This document shows positions 1 through 7,709 of a DNA stretch of 20,161 bases, one piece after another. Every line of letters starts with the position of its first letter. The stretch's first letter is position 1. Below the pieces are notes generated by a model. That model made no database searches. It saw nothing but the letters and a program-made list of their open reading frames with translations, and was not told the origin of the DNA. This DNA comes from an uncultured Collinsella sp. (GTDB lineage: Bacteria > Actinomycetota > Coriobacteriia > Coriobacteriales > Coriobacteriaceae). The stretch spans positions 1 through 20,161 of the forward strand of contig CAUFRO010000037.1 in the NCBI GenBank assembly GCA_959027945.1. The letters run 5' to 3'. Position numbers and translations under genes: made by a program.

Positions 1-5
1 AATGA

Positions 6-34
6 AAGGGCGCTGACCTTCTGGTCGCGCCCTT
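6..34. terminator. Strong hairpin at left edge, possible terminator
   Basis: The arms AAGGGCGC (6-13) and GCGCCCTT (27-34) pair perfectly. Inside them GACC and GGTC pair around a 4-base loop, with one unpaired base. The T-run is weak on both strands (TCATT on minus, GAAATT on plus), so the direction is unclear. It is about 155 bases past the stop of the minus-strand YhgE/Pip pair, or it could end a gene left of the window. Confidence 0.5.
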
Positions 35-82
35 GAAATTGAACGTCAGATTGCCGCTTGGGGCCGTTTGCAGCGTCGAGCG

Positions 83-110
83 GTTACGCGGTTTGGTAAA
101 ACCGCGTAAC
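83..110. repeat. Perfect 12-bp inverted repeat (hairpin)
   Basis: GTTACGCGGTTT (83-94) and AAACCGCGTAAC (99-110) are exact reverse complements around the 4-base loop GGTA. On the plus strand an A/T-rich tail follows (TTAATAATTT); on minus the tail is GC-rich. It could act as a 3' stabiliser or weak terminator, or be a dispersed palindrome. The rest of 1-188 shows no gene I can support. Confidence 0.6.
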
Positions 111-188
111 TTAATAATTTCACGTCACCTTGGCGCAAATGCGGCTCGCTCGCTGGCATTGCCGCAACATCGGCATTTACACGCTGGA

Positions 189-2378
189 CTAAATCAATTT
201 GGTTGACTCCAGCTTTTCGATAATCCAGTCGTTGGCTTTGATGACCGGACGGCGGAAGACGACGCCCAGGGCTAGCGACGGAACCAGATAGCTCGCCAGA
301 ATACCCAGCTCAACCCAGTACTCCATATGGTAGGCGCCAGCCATGGCGGCATGCATGGCGTTGATACCGTGAGTGAACGGCAAGAACGGATAGATCGCCT
401 GGAACACAGGGCCGGTCATCTCGATGGGGAATGTGCCGCCCGAACCACCGACCTGCATGACCAACAGCACGACAGCGAGCGCCTTGCCGATATCGCCAAA
501 CGACACCGTAAGCGTGTAGACGATATTGGAGAACACGAGACTCGCGACCCAGCCCGCCAACACAAACTGCAGCGGGTTGTCGCACTGAATGCCAAAGAAC
601 AGGATGTCGCCCGCGCACACGAGCGTCGCCTGTAGCAGGGCCAAACCGCCAAAGAACAGGTAACGACCCAGGTAGATCTCGTGCAGGCGCACGGGGATGA
701 GCTCGTTGATGAGCTCATCGTCAACCGAGACCTTCATCATGGCCGCCAGTACGATCGAGCCGACCCATAGCGACAGAATCGTGTAGAACGGCGCCATGGC
801 CGAACCGTAATTGCGAATCGGATAGACCGGCTTGCGGTCGAGCGCGACGGGGCCGGAAAGCGACACGGCCAGACCCTCGGGATCATTGCCGATCATCGTC
901 TTGATCGTAGCGAGGTCATCCGACATCAAGGCGCCGTCGAGCTCGTCCTTAAACGCGCTGATCTTGTCCGACGCCTCGCCCAGCTGATCGGAAGCCTTGT
1001 TGACCAGCTTTGCAGCCTTAGAGAGGCCCTTTGCCAGCGAACCGGATGCGTCGGTCAGGTCGTCTACGGCACTATCCAGATCGCCCGAAATACCATTCAG
1101 TGAATCCAGGACCCCCGAGACGGTCTTCTTGAGCTCCTTGGCCTTAACCGAGAACGTGGAATCGTAATCGGATTTGGCACCCGCGATACCGGCCTTGGCA
1201 TCGGCGATGGCCTGATCGACCTCGGCACGCGAGTTGTTGACCTCGGCCATGCTATCGAAGAGAGACTTCGCGGTGGCCGCCAGATCCTCGGCATTGTTGC
1301 GGTACTCAACGGCGATTCTGTCCAGCGACGTCGCGGCGGACTTGAGGCCGCCCTTCAAATTCTCATCGCTCACCTGGTCGGCAAGGCTGCGGAGCTGATC
1401 GGCCATCTCATCGATATCCTTGGCGCGCGTATTGAGCGCCGCCGCGGCATCGTTGAGCTGAGACACCGTAAGGCCCACATGCTGGTTTGCGGCATCGAAT
1501 GCCTTCGCAAGCTCGGCGGACACGTTGTCGAACGAGCCCGCGCTTCCGTCAATCGCGGCGTTGATGGCGTCGTTGGCGGCCTTCAGCGCTTCTTTGGAAT
1601 CGCTCATGCCGCTCTTGGCATGCTCCATCAACTGCTTGGTCGACTCATCGACCGTACCCGTCTGCTGGAGCATACCGCTCGCCGACGTCAGCGAATCGGA
1701 CGTAGAGCTCAAAATGCCCGCGAGCGACGAAGCATTAGCCTGAACGTCTTGCAGGTCCTCAATCGAATCGCCGAGCGTCGAGGACAGGTTGGCGATAAAG
1801 TTGCTGACCTGGTCGGTGCTCATGTAATCGAGCAGGCTGGACACCGTCTTAAGACCGATGCTCGTAATGGTCTCGGTAAAAGATTCGTTAACCTGGTTCT
1901 GAACGGCGCTCGAACCCTTCTCGGTCACGATCTGCGCGATGGCGTTGGCCTTCTGGTTCTCGTAAAACTCGATATCGGCGTGTTTCACGTCGGTCGAGAA
2001 AAGCGTCATCATGTCAGCGCTAAACGTTTTGGGAATAACGACGGCAGCATAGTACGCGCCCGACTTAACGCCCTCGATAGCCTTTTCGCGATCGTTAAGC
2101 ACAACCCAATCGAAGCTCTCGTTGCCACGTAGGGTGGCGGTCACGTTTTCGCCCACGTTAACCTCGACGGGGATCAGATCGCTCTCGTAACCCTCATCGG
2201 TGTTGACCACGGCAATCTTAAGATTGCCGGTGTTGCCGTACGGATCCCAGCTGCCGGCGATGTTAAACCACGCGTACAGGCACGGCACGATAATGAGGCC
2301 CATCACGACAATCAAGCCGATCACGGAGCGAGACACGTTTTGGACATCGCGCCTAAACAGATGCAGGATGTTCTTCAT
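189..2378 (-). CDS. YhgE/Pip-family membrane protein (second of tandem pair)
   Basis: A 729-residue protein of the YhgE/Pip family, whose Lactococcus member Pip is needed for infection by phage c2. The usual cellular role is not well defined. An N-terminal membrane segment (about 20-40) leads into the family signature around WFNIAGSWDPYGNTG and KIAVVNTDEG. A long extracytoplasmic region (about 60-510), rich in Ala, Ser, Asp and Lys, looks helical or coiled-coil. About six C-terminal membrane segments (about 525-715) resemble an ABC-2-type permease domain. The ATG directly follows the stop of the upstream paralogue (TAA then ATG). A near-ideal Shine-Dalgarno, AAAGGAGGTGAG, lies inside the upstream coding sequence, so translation is probably coupled. 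The two may form a heteromeric envelope complex. Family assignment is firm; function is not. Confidence 0.93.
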   Translation of the reverse strand: MKNILHLFRRDVQNVSRSVIGLIVVMGLIIVPCLYAWFNIAGSWDPYGNTGNLKIAVVNTDEGYESDLIPVEVNVGENVTATLRGNESFDWVVLNDREKAIEGVKSGAYYAAVVIPKTFSADMMTLFSTDVKHADIEFYENQKANAIAQIVTEKGSSAVQNQVNESFTETITSIGLKTVSSLLDYMSTDQVSNFIANLSSTLGDSIEDLQDVQANASSLAGILSSTSDSLTSASGMLQQTGTVDESTKQLMEHAKSGMSDSKEALKAANDAINAAIDGSAGSFDNVSAELAKAFDAANQHVGLTVSQLNDAAAALNTRAKDIDEMADQLRSLADQVSDENLKGGLKSAATSLDRIAVEYRNNAEDLAATAKSLFDSMAEVNNSRAEVDQAIADAKAGIAGAKSDYDSTFSVKAKELKKTVSGVLDSLNGISGDLDSAVDDLTDASGSLAKGLSKAAKLVNKASDQLGEASDKISAFKDELDGALMSDDLATIKTMIGNDPEGLAVSLSGPVALDRKPVYPIRNYGSAMAPFYTILSLWVGSIVLAAMMKVSVDDELINELIPVRLHEIYLGRYLFFGGLALLQATLVCAGDILFFGIQCDNPLQFVLAGWVASLVFSNIVYTLTVSFGDIGKALAVVLLVMQVGGSGGTFPIEMTGPVFQAIYPFLPFTHGINAMHAAMAGAYHMEYWVELGILASYLVPSLALGVVFRRPVIKANDWIIEKLESTKLI

Positions 2379-5195
2379 TTATGCCTCACCTCCTTTGGAG
2401 TGCTTGCCGAACGGGGCGGTATCTCCATCATTTATGGCTGTGTTGTCGCTGCCCTGAGATTTATGGTGCGAGCCGATATGCGGCAAGCGGCCCGTGGACT
2501 GATCGCCGCCCTTGGCACCACGCTCGCTGGCGTTGAGACCAAACATGTGGCGGGCGGCAGGAATGGCGGCCGTGTGCTCGCGCATCTCGCGACGAAGGTC
2601 CTCATCCGAAAGCGCCGAGATGCGCATCTGGGTATTGAGGCTCGCACGGATATATTCGATATTGATAAGCCAGCCGCAGATGGCAATAACCGAGATGATC
2701 CAAATGACAAGCAGGATGATCTTGCCGTTATTGTCGATATCGAGAACCGTCGACAGGACAAAGAGCAGGACCTGAACGCCCACCACGGCGGCAAAACCGC
2801 CCTTGATGTAGTACGGGTAGCGATGTTCAAAGGCGACCGCATGATCGAGCAGTTCGCGACGGTACGAATCGGAATCGAGCATGACACGCATGGCCGTGCG
2901 CAGCGAGTAGCGCTGGCGCGGCAGGTCGTTGGACTCGCAAATCATCATACCGGTCGTGGAAAGCTGTTTATCAAAGAGCAGGTTAAGGTTGAGCAGCAGC
3001 GGACGCAGCTGCAGGCCGATAAAGAGCGCCACGATCAAGAACACGCCCAGAATGCACAGGTTAAACAGGTAGTTGAACGAATACATGCCGCCGACCGTCT
3101 CGCGCAGCAGATTGATGCCGTAGGTAAAGGGCAGCAGCGGGTGCAGCCACTGGAAGAAGCCGGGCATCATCTCGATGGGGTACATGCCCGACGAACCCGG
3201 GATCTGCACGATGACGAGAATGACGCCGATAGCCTTGCCGATATGCTTAAACGTGGTGGACAGCGCATAGATGATATTGACGTAGGTGAACGAGATGGCG
3301 ATGCCGCCCAGCACGAACAGCAGCGGGCTGACGCACTGCACGCCGATCACCAGATCGCCTACCGTAACGATGATGGCCTGGAACGCGCCCAGGATCACCA
3401 GGAGCAACCAGCGGCCAAAGTAGCCCTGACGCGCGGTAAAGCTGCCGATGCCTTCGCGGTCGACCTCGAGCTTGTAGATGGCGATAAGCACGTAGCCGCC
3501 CACCCACAGCGCCAGATTGGTATAGAACGGGGCAATGCCCGAACCAAAGCTCTTGACCGGATAAATTGACTTTGAGGTCAGCTCGACCGGAGATGCCATG
3601 AAGTCTGCAACGTCATCGACGTCGACGCCCATCAAGCCGGCCAGCTCGCCCATGGACTCGGAGGTCTGTAGCGCCGCGATGTCGTTGGCGGCGGTCGCAA
3701 GCTTGTCCTGGACCTTGGCAAGCGAGGCATCGGTCTGGGACAGCGTGGTCTTGGCCTGACCGAGCGTAGCGTTGAGTTGCGAAAGTGTACCGCGCGCACT
3801 TGCAATAGTAGGCGTGAGGCCAGACACGATTCCCGTCAAATCACCCGAGACGGCGGCAAATGAATCAAGCGCGCTCGAAGCCTTCGACAGCGCGTTTTGA
3901 CCCAGGTCCGTCTGGGCCTGGCCAAGGTTGGTCGCACCGGTCTGGATTGCGTTATTGATAGCGTCGCTGGCGCCCGAGACAGCCGCGGCGTCATTCGCCA
4001 TGGCGCTCGACTGCGCAGACAGACCGTCCTTGATGCTCTGAAGCTTTTCATTCTGCTCGCGGAGCAAATCGATGGTCGATACAATGCGCGCGTCAATTTC
4101 CTTGGAACCTGTCGACGTGTCATTAACGAGAATTTCCAAGTGCCCGATAACGGCCTTATTGTGGTCGATCGTCGCTTGGAGAGACTCAAGCGAGTTGTCG
4201 ATGCGGGTGGTCGTAGATGTGACCGCGCCCGTCAGCTTGCCAATCGCAGCGTTCGCGGAGGCTGACGTCTTGGTGAGCGCAAGGCTGCCTTCCGAGAGTG
4301 CCTTGGAGAGCGAGGCGACAGAGTTGCCCGCCGTAGCGCGCGCCTCGCCCAGCAGGTCATTGCCCTGAGCGATTGCCTGCGTTAGAGAGGGCGTCTGACC
4401 CTGCAGGCCCGCCAACGCGGCATCAGCCGAGGCAATGGAACCGCTCGTCTTATCGATGGCGGCATTCATGTCGCCAATCGAATCGCGCACCTCACCCAAG
4501 GTACCGGATGCCTCTGATACCGAACCAGCCAACGAATTCTGAGTCTGGGTTGCCTTGTCCTTTAAATCGACCCCGGCATCCTTGGCGATGCTGGCAACGG
4601 TCTCGCCCACTGTGGAGACAAATTCCGAGTTGATCTGCTCCTCGATGGTGCTTGCACCGGTGTCGGTAACCTTGGGCGCAATGGCGCTCTTCTTCTCATT
4701 GACGTAGTACGTAAGCTTGGGCTGATGGTAGTTGCCGTCGAGCATCGAAACCAGGTTATCCGAGAAGTTCTTGGGGATTACGATGGCCGCATAGTACTCA
4801 CCGCTCTCGACGCCCTCCTTGGCATCGGCCGCCGAATCGACGAAGGTCCAGCCCAGCTGATCGTTCTCCTTGAGCCGATCGACGACCTTGTCGCCCGCGT
4901 TGAGCTCGCCCACCAGGTCGTTTTGGGTGCCCTGATCGTTGTTGGCGATGGCAATCTTGATACCCCGGGTGTTTCCGTACGGATCCCAGTTGGCCACGAT
5001 GTTGTACCAGGCATACAGCGAGGGAATAACGCACACGCCGATGGTAACCACTAAGGCGACGGGGTTCACGAGCAGTCGCTTAATGTCGCGCTTAAATATC
5101 GCAAAGGAGACCTTTGCATCGGATAGTTTGCTGCCGAGACTCACGCTTGGACCATCCATCCTGTCGTTGAATCGAATCGTACTATCGACAACCAT
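2379..5195 (-). CDS. YhgE/Pip-family membrane protein with C-terminal membrane extension
   Basis: First gene of a tandem YhgE/Pip pair, about 938 residues from the ATG at 5195. It has one N-terminal membrane segment, then the family motifs YAWYNIVANWDPYGNTRG and KIAIANNDQG. A long Ala/Ser/Asp-rich helical domain follows, then a multi-pass C-terminal permease-like domain. Unlike its neighbour it carries about 190 extra C-terminal residues with two more predicted membrane helices (around GGFAAVVGVQVLLFVLSTVL and IILLVIWIISVIAICGWLI). The tail is hydrophilic, rich in Gly and His. The start is uncertain: an in-frame TTG at 5228 and an ATG at 5159 are alternatives, and none has a convincing Shine-Dalgarno. 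A small hairpin (5203-5218) lies just before the ATG I chose. The role is probably in the envelope, but the substrate is unknown. Confidence 0.9.
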   Translation of the reverse strand: MVVDSTIRFNDRMDGPSVSLGSKLSDAKVSFAIFKRDIKRLLVNPVALVVTIGVCVIPSLYAWYNIVANWDPYGNTRGIKIAIANNDQGTQNDLVGELNAGDKVVDRLKENDQLGWTFVDSAADAKEGVESGEYYAAIVIPKNFSDNLVSMLDGNYHQPKLTYYVNEKKSAIAPKVTDTGASTIEEQINSEFVSTVGETVASIAKDAGVDLKDKATQTQNSLAGSVSEASGTLGEVRDSIGDMNAAIDKTSGSIASADAALAGLQGQTPSLTQAIAQGNDLLGEARATAGNSVASLSKALSEGSLALTKTSASANAAIGKLTGAVTSTTTRIDNSLESLQATIDHNKAVIGHLEILVNDTSTGSKEIDARIVSTIDLLREQNEKLQSIKDGLSAQSSAMANDAAAVSGASDAINNAIQTGATNLGQAQTDLGQNALSKASSALDSFAAVSGDLTGIVSGLTPTIASARGTLSQLNATLGQAKTTLSQTDASLAKVQDKLATAANDIAALQTSESMGELAGLMGVDVDDVADFMASPVELTSKSIYPVKSFGSGIAPFYTNLALWVGGYVLIAIYKLEVDREGIGSFTARQGYFGRWLLLVILGAFQAIIVTVGDLVIGVQCVSPLLFVLGGIAISFTYVNIIYALSTTFKHIGKAIGVILVIVQIPGSSGMYPIEMMPGFFQWLHPLLPFTYGINLLRETVGGMYSFNYLFNLCILGVFLIVALFIGLQLRPLLLNLNLLFDKQLSTTGMMICESNDLPRQRYSLRTAMRVMLDSDSYRRELLDHAVAFEHRYPYYIKGGFAAVVGVQVLLFVLSTVLDIDNNGKIILLVIWIISVIAICGWLINIEYIRASLNTQMRISALSDEDLRREMREHTAAIPAARHMFGLNASERGAKGGDQSTGRLPHIGSHHKSQGSDNTAINDGDTAPFGKHSKGGEA

Positions 5196-5251
5196 TGTAC
5201 GCAGGCGCTTTAGCGCCTCAGAGCACAATGGTATTGAGTTTTGCGGGTAGC

Positions 5252-5287
5252 AATATACTACGAAGATAAGTTAGCGTACAGTTGTAC
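5252..5287 (-). promoter_or_regulatory. Candidate promoter with overlapping palindrome, YhgE/Pip pair
   Basis: On the minus strand TATATT (5257-5252) is a good -10. At 17 bases spacing is TGTACG (5280-5275), a weak -35. The palindrome GTACAGTTGTAC (5276-5287) overlaps that -35, and the same bases read as a tandem ACTGTACA/ACTGTACG. A repressor of the TetR type would fit such a site, but none is encoded nearby. Prediction by eye only. Confidence 0.4.
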
Positions 5288-5336
5288 AGTATCTTTAATT
5301 TCAGCAGGTCGCAAAACCACAACCCCGACAAATAAT

Positions 5337-5361
5337 TGATCCCTTGGGGACGGAGGGATCA
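5337..5361. repeat. Hairpin with GGGGACGG loop, repeat-like
   Basis: GATCCCT (5338-5344) pairs with AGGGATC (5354-5360), plus one flanking T-A pair, around a 9-base loop TGGGGACGG. The TTGGGGAC motif recurs on the minus strand beside the acetyltransferase gene (7670-7680), suggesting a dispersed intergenic repeat family. It might also help end htpG transcripts, since the minus strand after the stem is A/T-rich (AATTATTTG). Confidence 0.45.
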
Positions 5362-5371
5362 TTCAAATGGA

Positions 5372-5441
5372 AACGAGAGTGGAAAATCTCCCACTTCAAG
5401 CCCGCATTCGAGCCAAAAGTGGGAGATTATCCACTCTCGTT
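5372..5441. repeat. Long inverted repeat, REPIN/BIME-like
   Basis: Two 25-base arms (5372-5396 and 5417-5441) are reverse complements at 24 of 25 positions around a 20-base loop. Each arm is itself an imperfect palindrome, with AGTGG and CCACT ends, so it can fold either as one long hairpin or as two small ones. That layout matches paired REP elements (BIME/REPIN). It lies 30 bases past the htpG stop. It could stabilise or end htpG mRNA, but there is no U-run. The rest of 5229-5471 holds the candidate promoter and the hairpin at 5337-5361. Confidence 0.75.
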
Positions 5442-5471
5442 CTAATCTAGTTACGGTGCCGTATCCCCGAA

Positions 5472-7496
5472 CTACATCAAGTTGCAGACAGCTGCCGCGA
5501 AGGCCACGGGGTCCTCGGGCAGAATGCCCTCGACCAGCAGGGCCTGGTCATAGAGCAGACCGGAGTACTGCTTGATCTTGTCGGCGTCGCCCGCCTTCTG
5601 AGCAGCGACGAGCTTGGCAAAGACCGGGTGCTTGGCGTTGAGCTCGAGCACGCGCTGGCTCTTGGGCATACCGTCGGGCGCGCCCTCGGGACCCTTCTGG
5701 AGCACCTTCTCCATCTCGAGCGAAAGCGGGCCCTCGGTGGTGATGCAGGCGGGGGCATCGGTCAGGCGCGCGGAGACGGCAACCTTCTCGACCTTGTCGC
5801 CGAGCGCCTCCTTCATGGCGTTAAAGAGGCCCTCGTTCTCCTTGGTGGCGTCCTCGGCCTCCTTCTTCTCGTCATCGGTCGCCAAGTCAAGATCGCCAGT
5901 CGCGACGTTCTTAAGCTCCAGGTGACGATCTTCGACCTCAGGCTCGGCACCGTCGGCCACAGCCTTCTCGGCAGCCTCGCGGGCAGCATCGTCCTCGTAG
6001 ATCTTGGGCATATCGGCGGCAACGTACTCACGCATAGCCTGGAACGTGAACTCATCCACATCCTGCGTCAGCAGCAGCACGTCATAGCCGCGGTCGAGCA
6101 CGCCCTTTACCACGGGCATCTTGGCCAAGCGCTCACGCGAGTCGCCGGCGGCGTAGTAGATGGCCTTCTGATCCTCAGGCATGCCCTTGGCATACTCGGC
6201 CAGGGTAATCATCTTCTGTTCCTTGGCAGACCAGAACAGCAACAGGTCGGCGAGCTCATCGGCCTTCATGCCATAGCTCGAGTAGATGCCGTACTTAAGG
6301 CCGCGGCCAAAGTTCTCAAAGAACTTCTCGTAGGCCTCGCGGTCGTTGTCACGCATATCCTCAAGGTCAGCGGTGATCTTCTTTTCCACACGCTTGGCGA
6401 TGGCCTTGAGCTGACGGTTCTGCTGCAGCGTCTCACGCGAGATGTTGAGCGACACGTCGGCGGAATCCACGACGCCGCGGACAAAGTTGTAGTAGTCGGG
6501 CAGCAGGTCGTCGCACTTCTCCATGATCAGGACATTGGAGCTGTAGAGCGCCAGACCCTTCTCGTAATCCTTGCTGTACAGATCGAACGGCGCGCGGCCC
6601 GGCACAAACAGCAGGGCGTCATACTCGAGCGTGCCCTCGGCATGGAAGCTGATGGTGCGCGCAGGATCGTCAAAGTCGTGGAACGTGGACTTGTAGAACT
6701 CGTCGTAGTCCTTCTGCTCGACATCGGAGCTGTGCTTCTTCCAGATCGGCATCATGGAGTTGACGGTCTCGAGCTCCTGGTAGTCCTCGTACTCGGGCGT
6801 GTAGTCATCGCCAGCATCCTCGGGCTTGGGCTTCTGGCGGCTCTTGGACACCATCATCTGGATCGGGTAACGCACATAGTTACTGTACTGCTGAATTAGG
6901 CTCTTGAGGCCCCACTCGGTCAGGAAGCGATCGTAGGTCTCGGCCTCGCCGTCGGCATCGAGCTTCTCGTTCTCGCGCAGCGTCAGGATGACATCGGTAC
7001 CGTGCTCGGCACGCTCGCCGTCCTCGATGGTGTAGCCCTCAAGACCGTCGGATTCCCACACATGGGCGACATCCGCGCCATAGGCGCGGCTGACGACCTT
7101 CACATGGCTGGCGACCATAAAAGCCGAGTAGAAGCCCACGCCAAACTGGCCGATGATGTCGACTTCCGAACCCTGCTGCTCGGCGTTCTCGGTCTTAAAC
7201 TCCTCGGAGCCGGAATGGGCGATGGTGCCCAGGTTGCGCTCGAGCTCCTCGGCGGTCATGCCAATGCCGTTATCCGAGATCGTGATGGTGCGGGCATCCT
7301 TGTCGAAAGAGACGCGGATGGCAAGGTCACCTTGGTCGAGCTTAACGCTCGGGTCCTGCAGGCTCTTAAAGTTGAGCTTGTCGACGGCGTCGCTCGCGTT
7401 AGAGATAAGCTCGCGCAGGAAGATTTCCTTATTGGTGTAGATGGAGTTGATCATGAGGTCGAGCAGTTTTTTGCTCTCGGTCTTAAATTGACGCAT
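5472..7496 (-). CDS. htpG: Hsp90-family molecular chaperone HtpG
   Basis: Cytosolic ATP-driven chaperone of 674 residues, slightly longer than E. coli HtpG. The N-terminal GHKL ATPase domain (1 to about 215) has ELISNASDAVDKL (29-41, with E29 and N33), DNGIGM (75-80) and the lid/glycine motif GQFGVGFYSAFMV (116-128). The middle domain carries NISRETLQQN (351-360), whose R354 corresponds to the ATP-contacting arginine. The C-terminal dimerisation domain runs from about 520 to 674. An acidic charged stretch (about 555-575, DLATDDEKKEAED) precedes the last part. The ATG has a good Shine-Dalgarno, AAAGGA, 7 bases upstream. It follows the acetyltransferase gene on the same strand, but an intrinsic terminator (7527-7552) lies only about 30 bases before the start codon. 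No CIRCE operator is visible. Confidence 0.98.
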   Translation of the reverse strand: MRQFKTESKKLLDLMINSIYTNKEIFLRELISNASDAVDKLNFKSLQDPSVKLDQGDLAIRVSFDKDARTITISDNGIGMTAEELERNLGTIAHSGSEEFKTENAEQQGSEVDIIGQFGVGFYSAFMVASHVKVVSRAYGADVAHVWESDGLEGYTIEDGERAEHGTDVILTLRENEKLDADGEAETYDRFLTEWGLKSLIQQYSNYVRYPIQMMVSKSRQKPKPEDAGDDYTPEYEDYQELETVNSMMPIWKKHSSDVEQKDYDEFYKSTFHDFDDPARTISFHAEGTLEYDALLFVPGRAPFDLYSKDYEKGLALYSSNVLIMEKCDDLLPDYYNFVRGVVDSADVSLNISRETLQQNRQLKAIAKRVEKKITADLEDMRDNDREAYEKFFENFGRGLKYGIYSSYGMKADELADLLLFWSAKEQKMITLAEYAKGMPEDQKAIYYAAGDSRERLAKMPVVKGVLDRGYDVLLLTQDVDEFTFQAMREYVAADMPKIYEDDAAREAAEKAVADGAEPEVEDRHLELKNVATGDLDLATDDEKKEAEDATKENEGLFNAMKEALGDKVEKVAVSARLTDAPACITTEGPLSLEMEKVLQKGPEGAPDGMPKSQRVLELNAKHPVFAKLVAAQKAGDADKIKQYSGLLYDQALLVEGILPEDPVAFAAAVCNLM

Positions 7497-7526
7497 GTGC
7501 AGTCCTTTCGCGCTACCCCCGTCCGC

Positions 7527-7552
7527 AAAAAACGGCCCGGTCGCCCGAGCCG
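7527..7552 (-). terminator. Intrinsic terminator in the htpG leader
   Basis: Read on the minus strand, CGGCTCGG, loop GCGA, CCGGGCCG forms an 8-bp stem with one G-U pair and a GNRA tetraloop, followed at once by six T. The T-run ends only 30 bases before the htpG ATG, leaving little room for a promoter downstream. It either insulates htpG from the acetyltransferase transcript or works as an attenuator on htpG's own mRNA. Confidence 0.8.
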
Positions 7553-7583
7553 CATCGCAGACCTGCTATGTTCAGACTTAGAT

Positions 7584-7612
7584 TTTATAACCCATTAGCG
7601 CGCATATATACA
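7584..7612 (-). promoter_or_regulatory. Candidate htpG promoter
   Basis: On the minus strand TATAAA (7589-7584) is a plausible -10, with a poor -35, TGTATA, 17 bases upstream (7612-7607). This A/T-rich stretch (7580-7640) stands out from the GC-rich surroundings. An inverted repeat ACATAC/GTATGT (about 7610-7636) lies just upstream. Transcription from here would pass through the terminator at 7527-7552. Confidence 0.35.
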
Positions 7613-7660
7613 TACGGAATCGAAAAACTGTATGTCTAAGCGCTCCGATGCGCCAATTGC

Positions 7661-7709
7661 CAAGGAGTGTCCCCAACTGCCGGCAGAAAAGGAACGTCCC
7701 TATCTGCCA
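7661..7709. repeat. GGGAC-type intergenic repeat overlapping the acetyltransferase stop
   Basis: On the minus strand GGCAGA and TCTGCC form a stem around a near-palindromic GGGACGTTCC, followed by GCCGGC and TTGGGGACACTCC. The stop codon of the acetyltransferase (TAG, 7702-7700) is part of AGATAGGGACG inside this repeat. The TTGGGGAC motif also appears at 5344-5351. This looks like a dispersed palindromic repeat rather than a plain terminator, as no T-run follows. Confidence 0.5.

Noticed and set aside
2340..3569. Open plus-strand frame of about 409 codons opposite the YhgE/Pip gene
   Set aside because: Mirror of a real gene with strong family motifs; no recognisable protein features.
5372..5441. 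CRISPR repeat or insertion-sequence end
   Set aside because: A single inverted pair with no spaced direct repeats, transposase or target duplication.
5628..6899. Open plus-strand frame of about 423 codons opposite htpG
   Set aside because: Antisense shadow of a highly conserved chaperone gene; low-complexity Leu/Val/His composition.
7497..7660. CIRCE or HAIR heat-shock operator before htpG
   Set aside because: No TTAGCACTC/GAGTGCTAA or CTTGAGT/ACTCAAG pair is visible in the leader or upstream.
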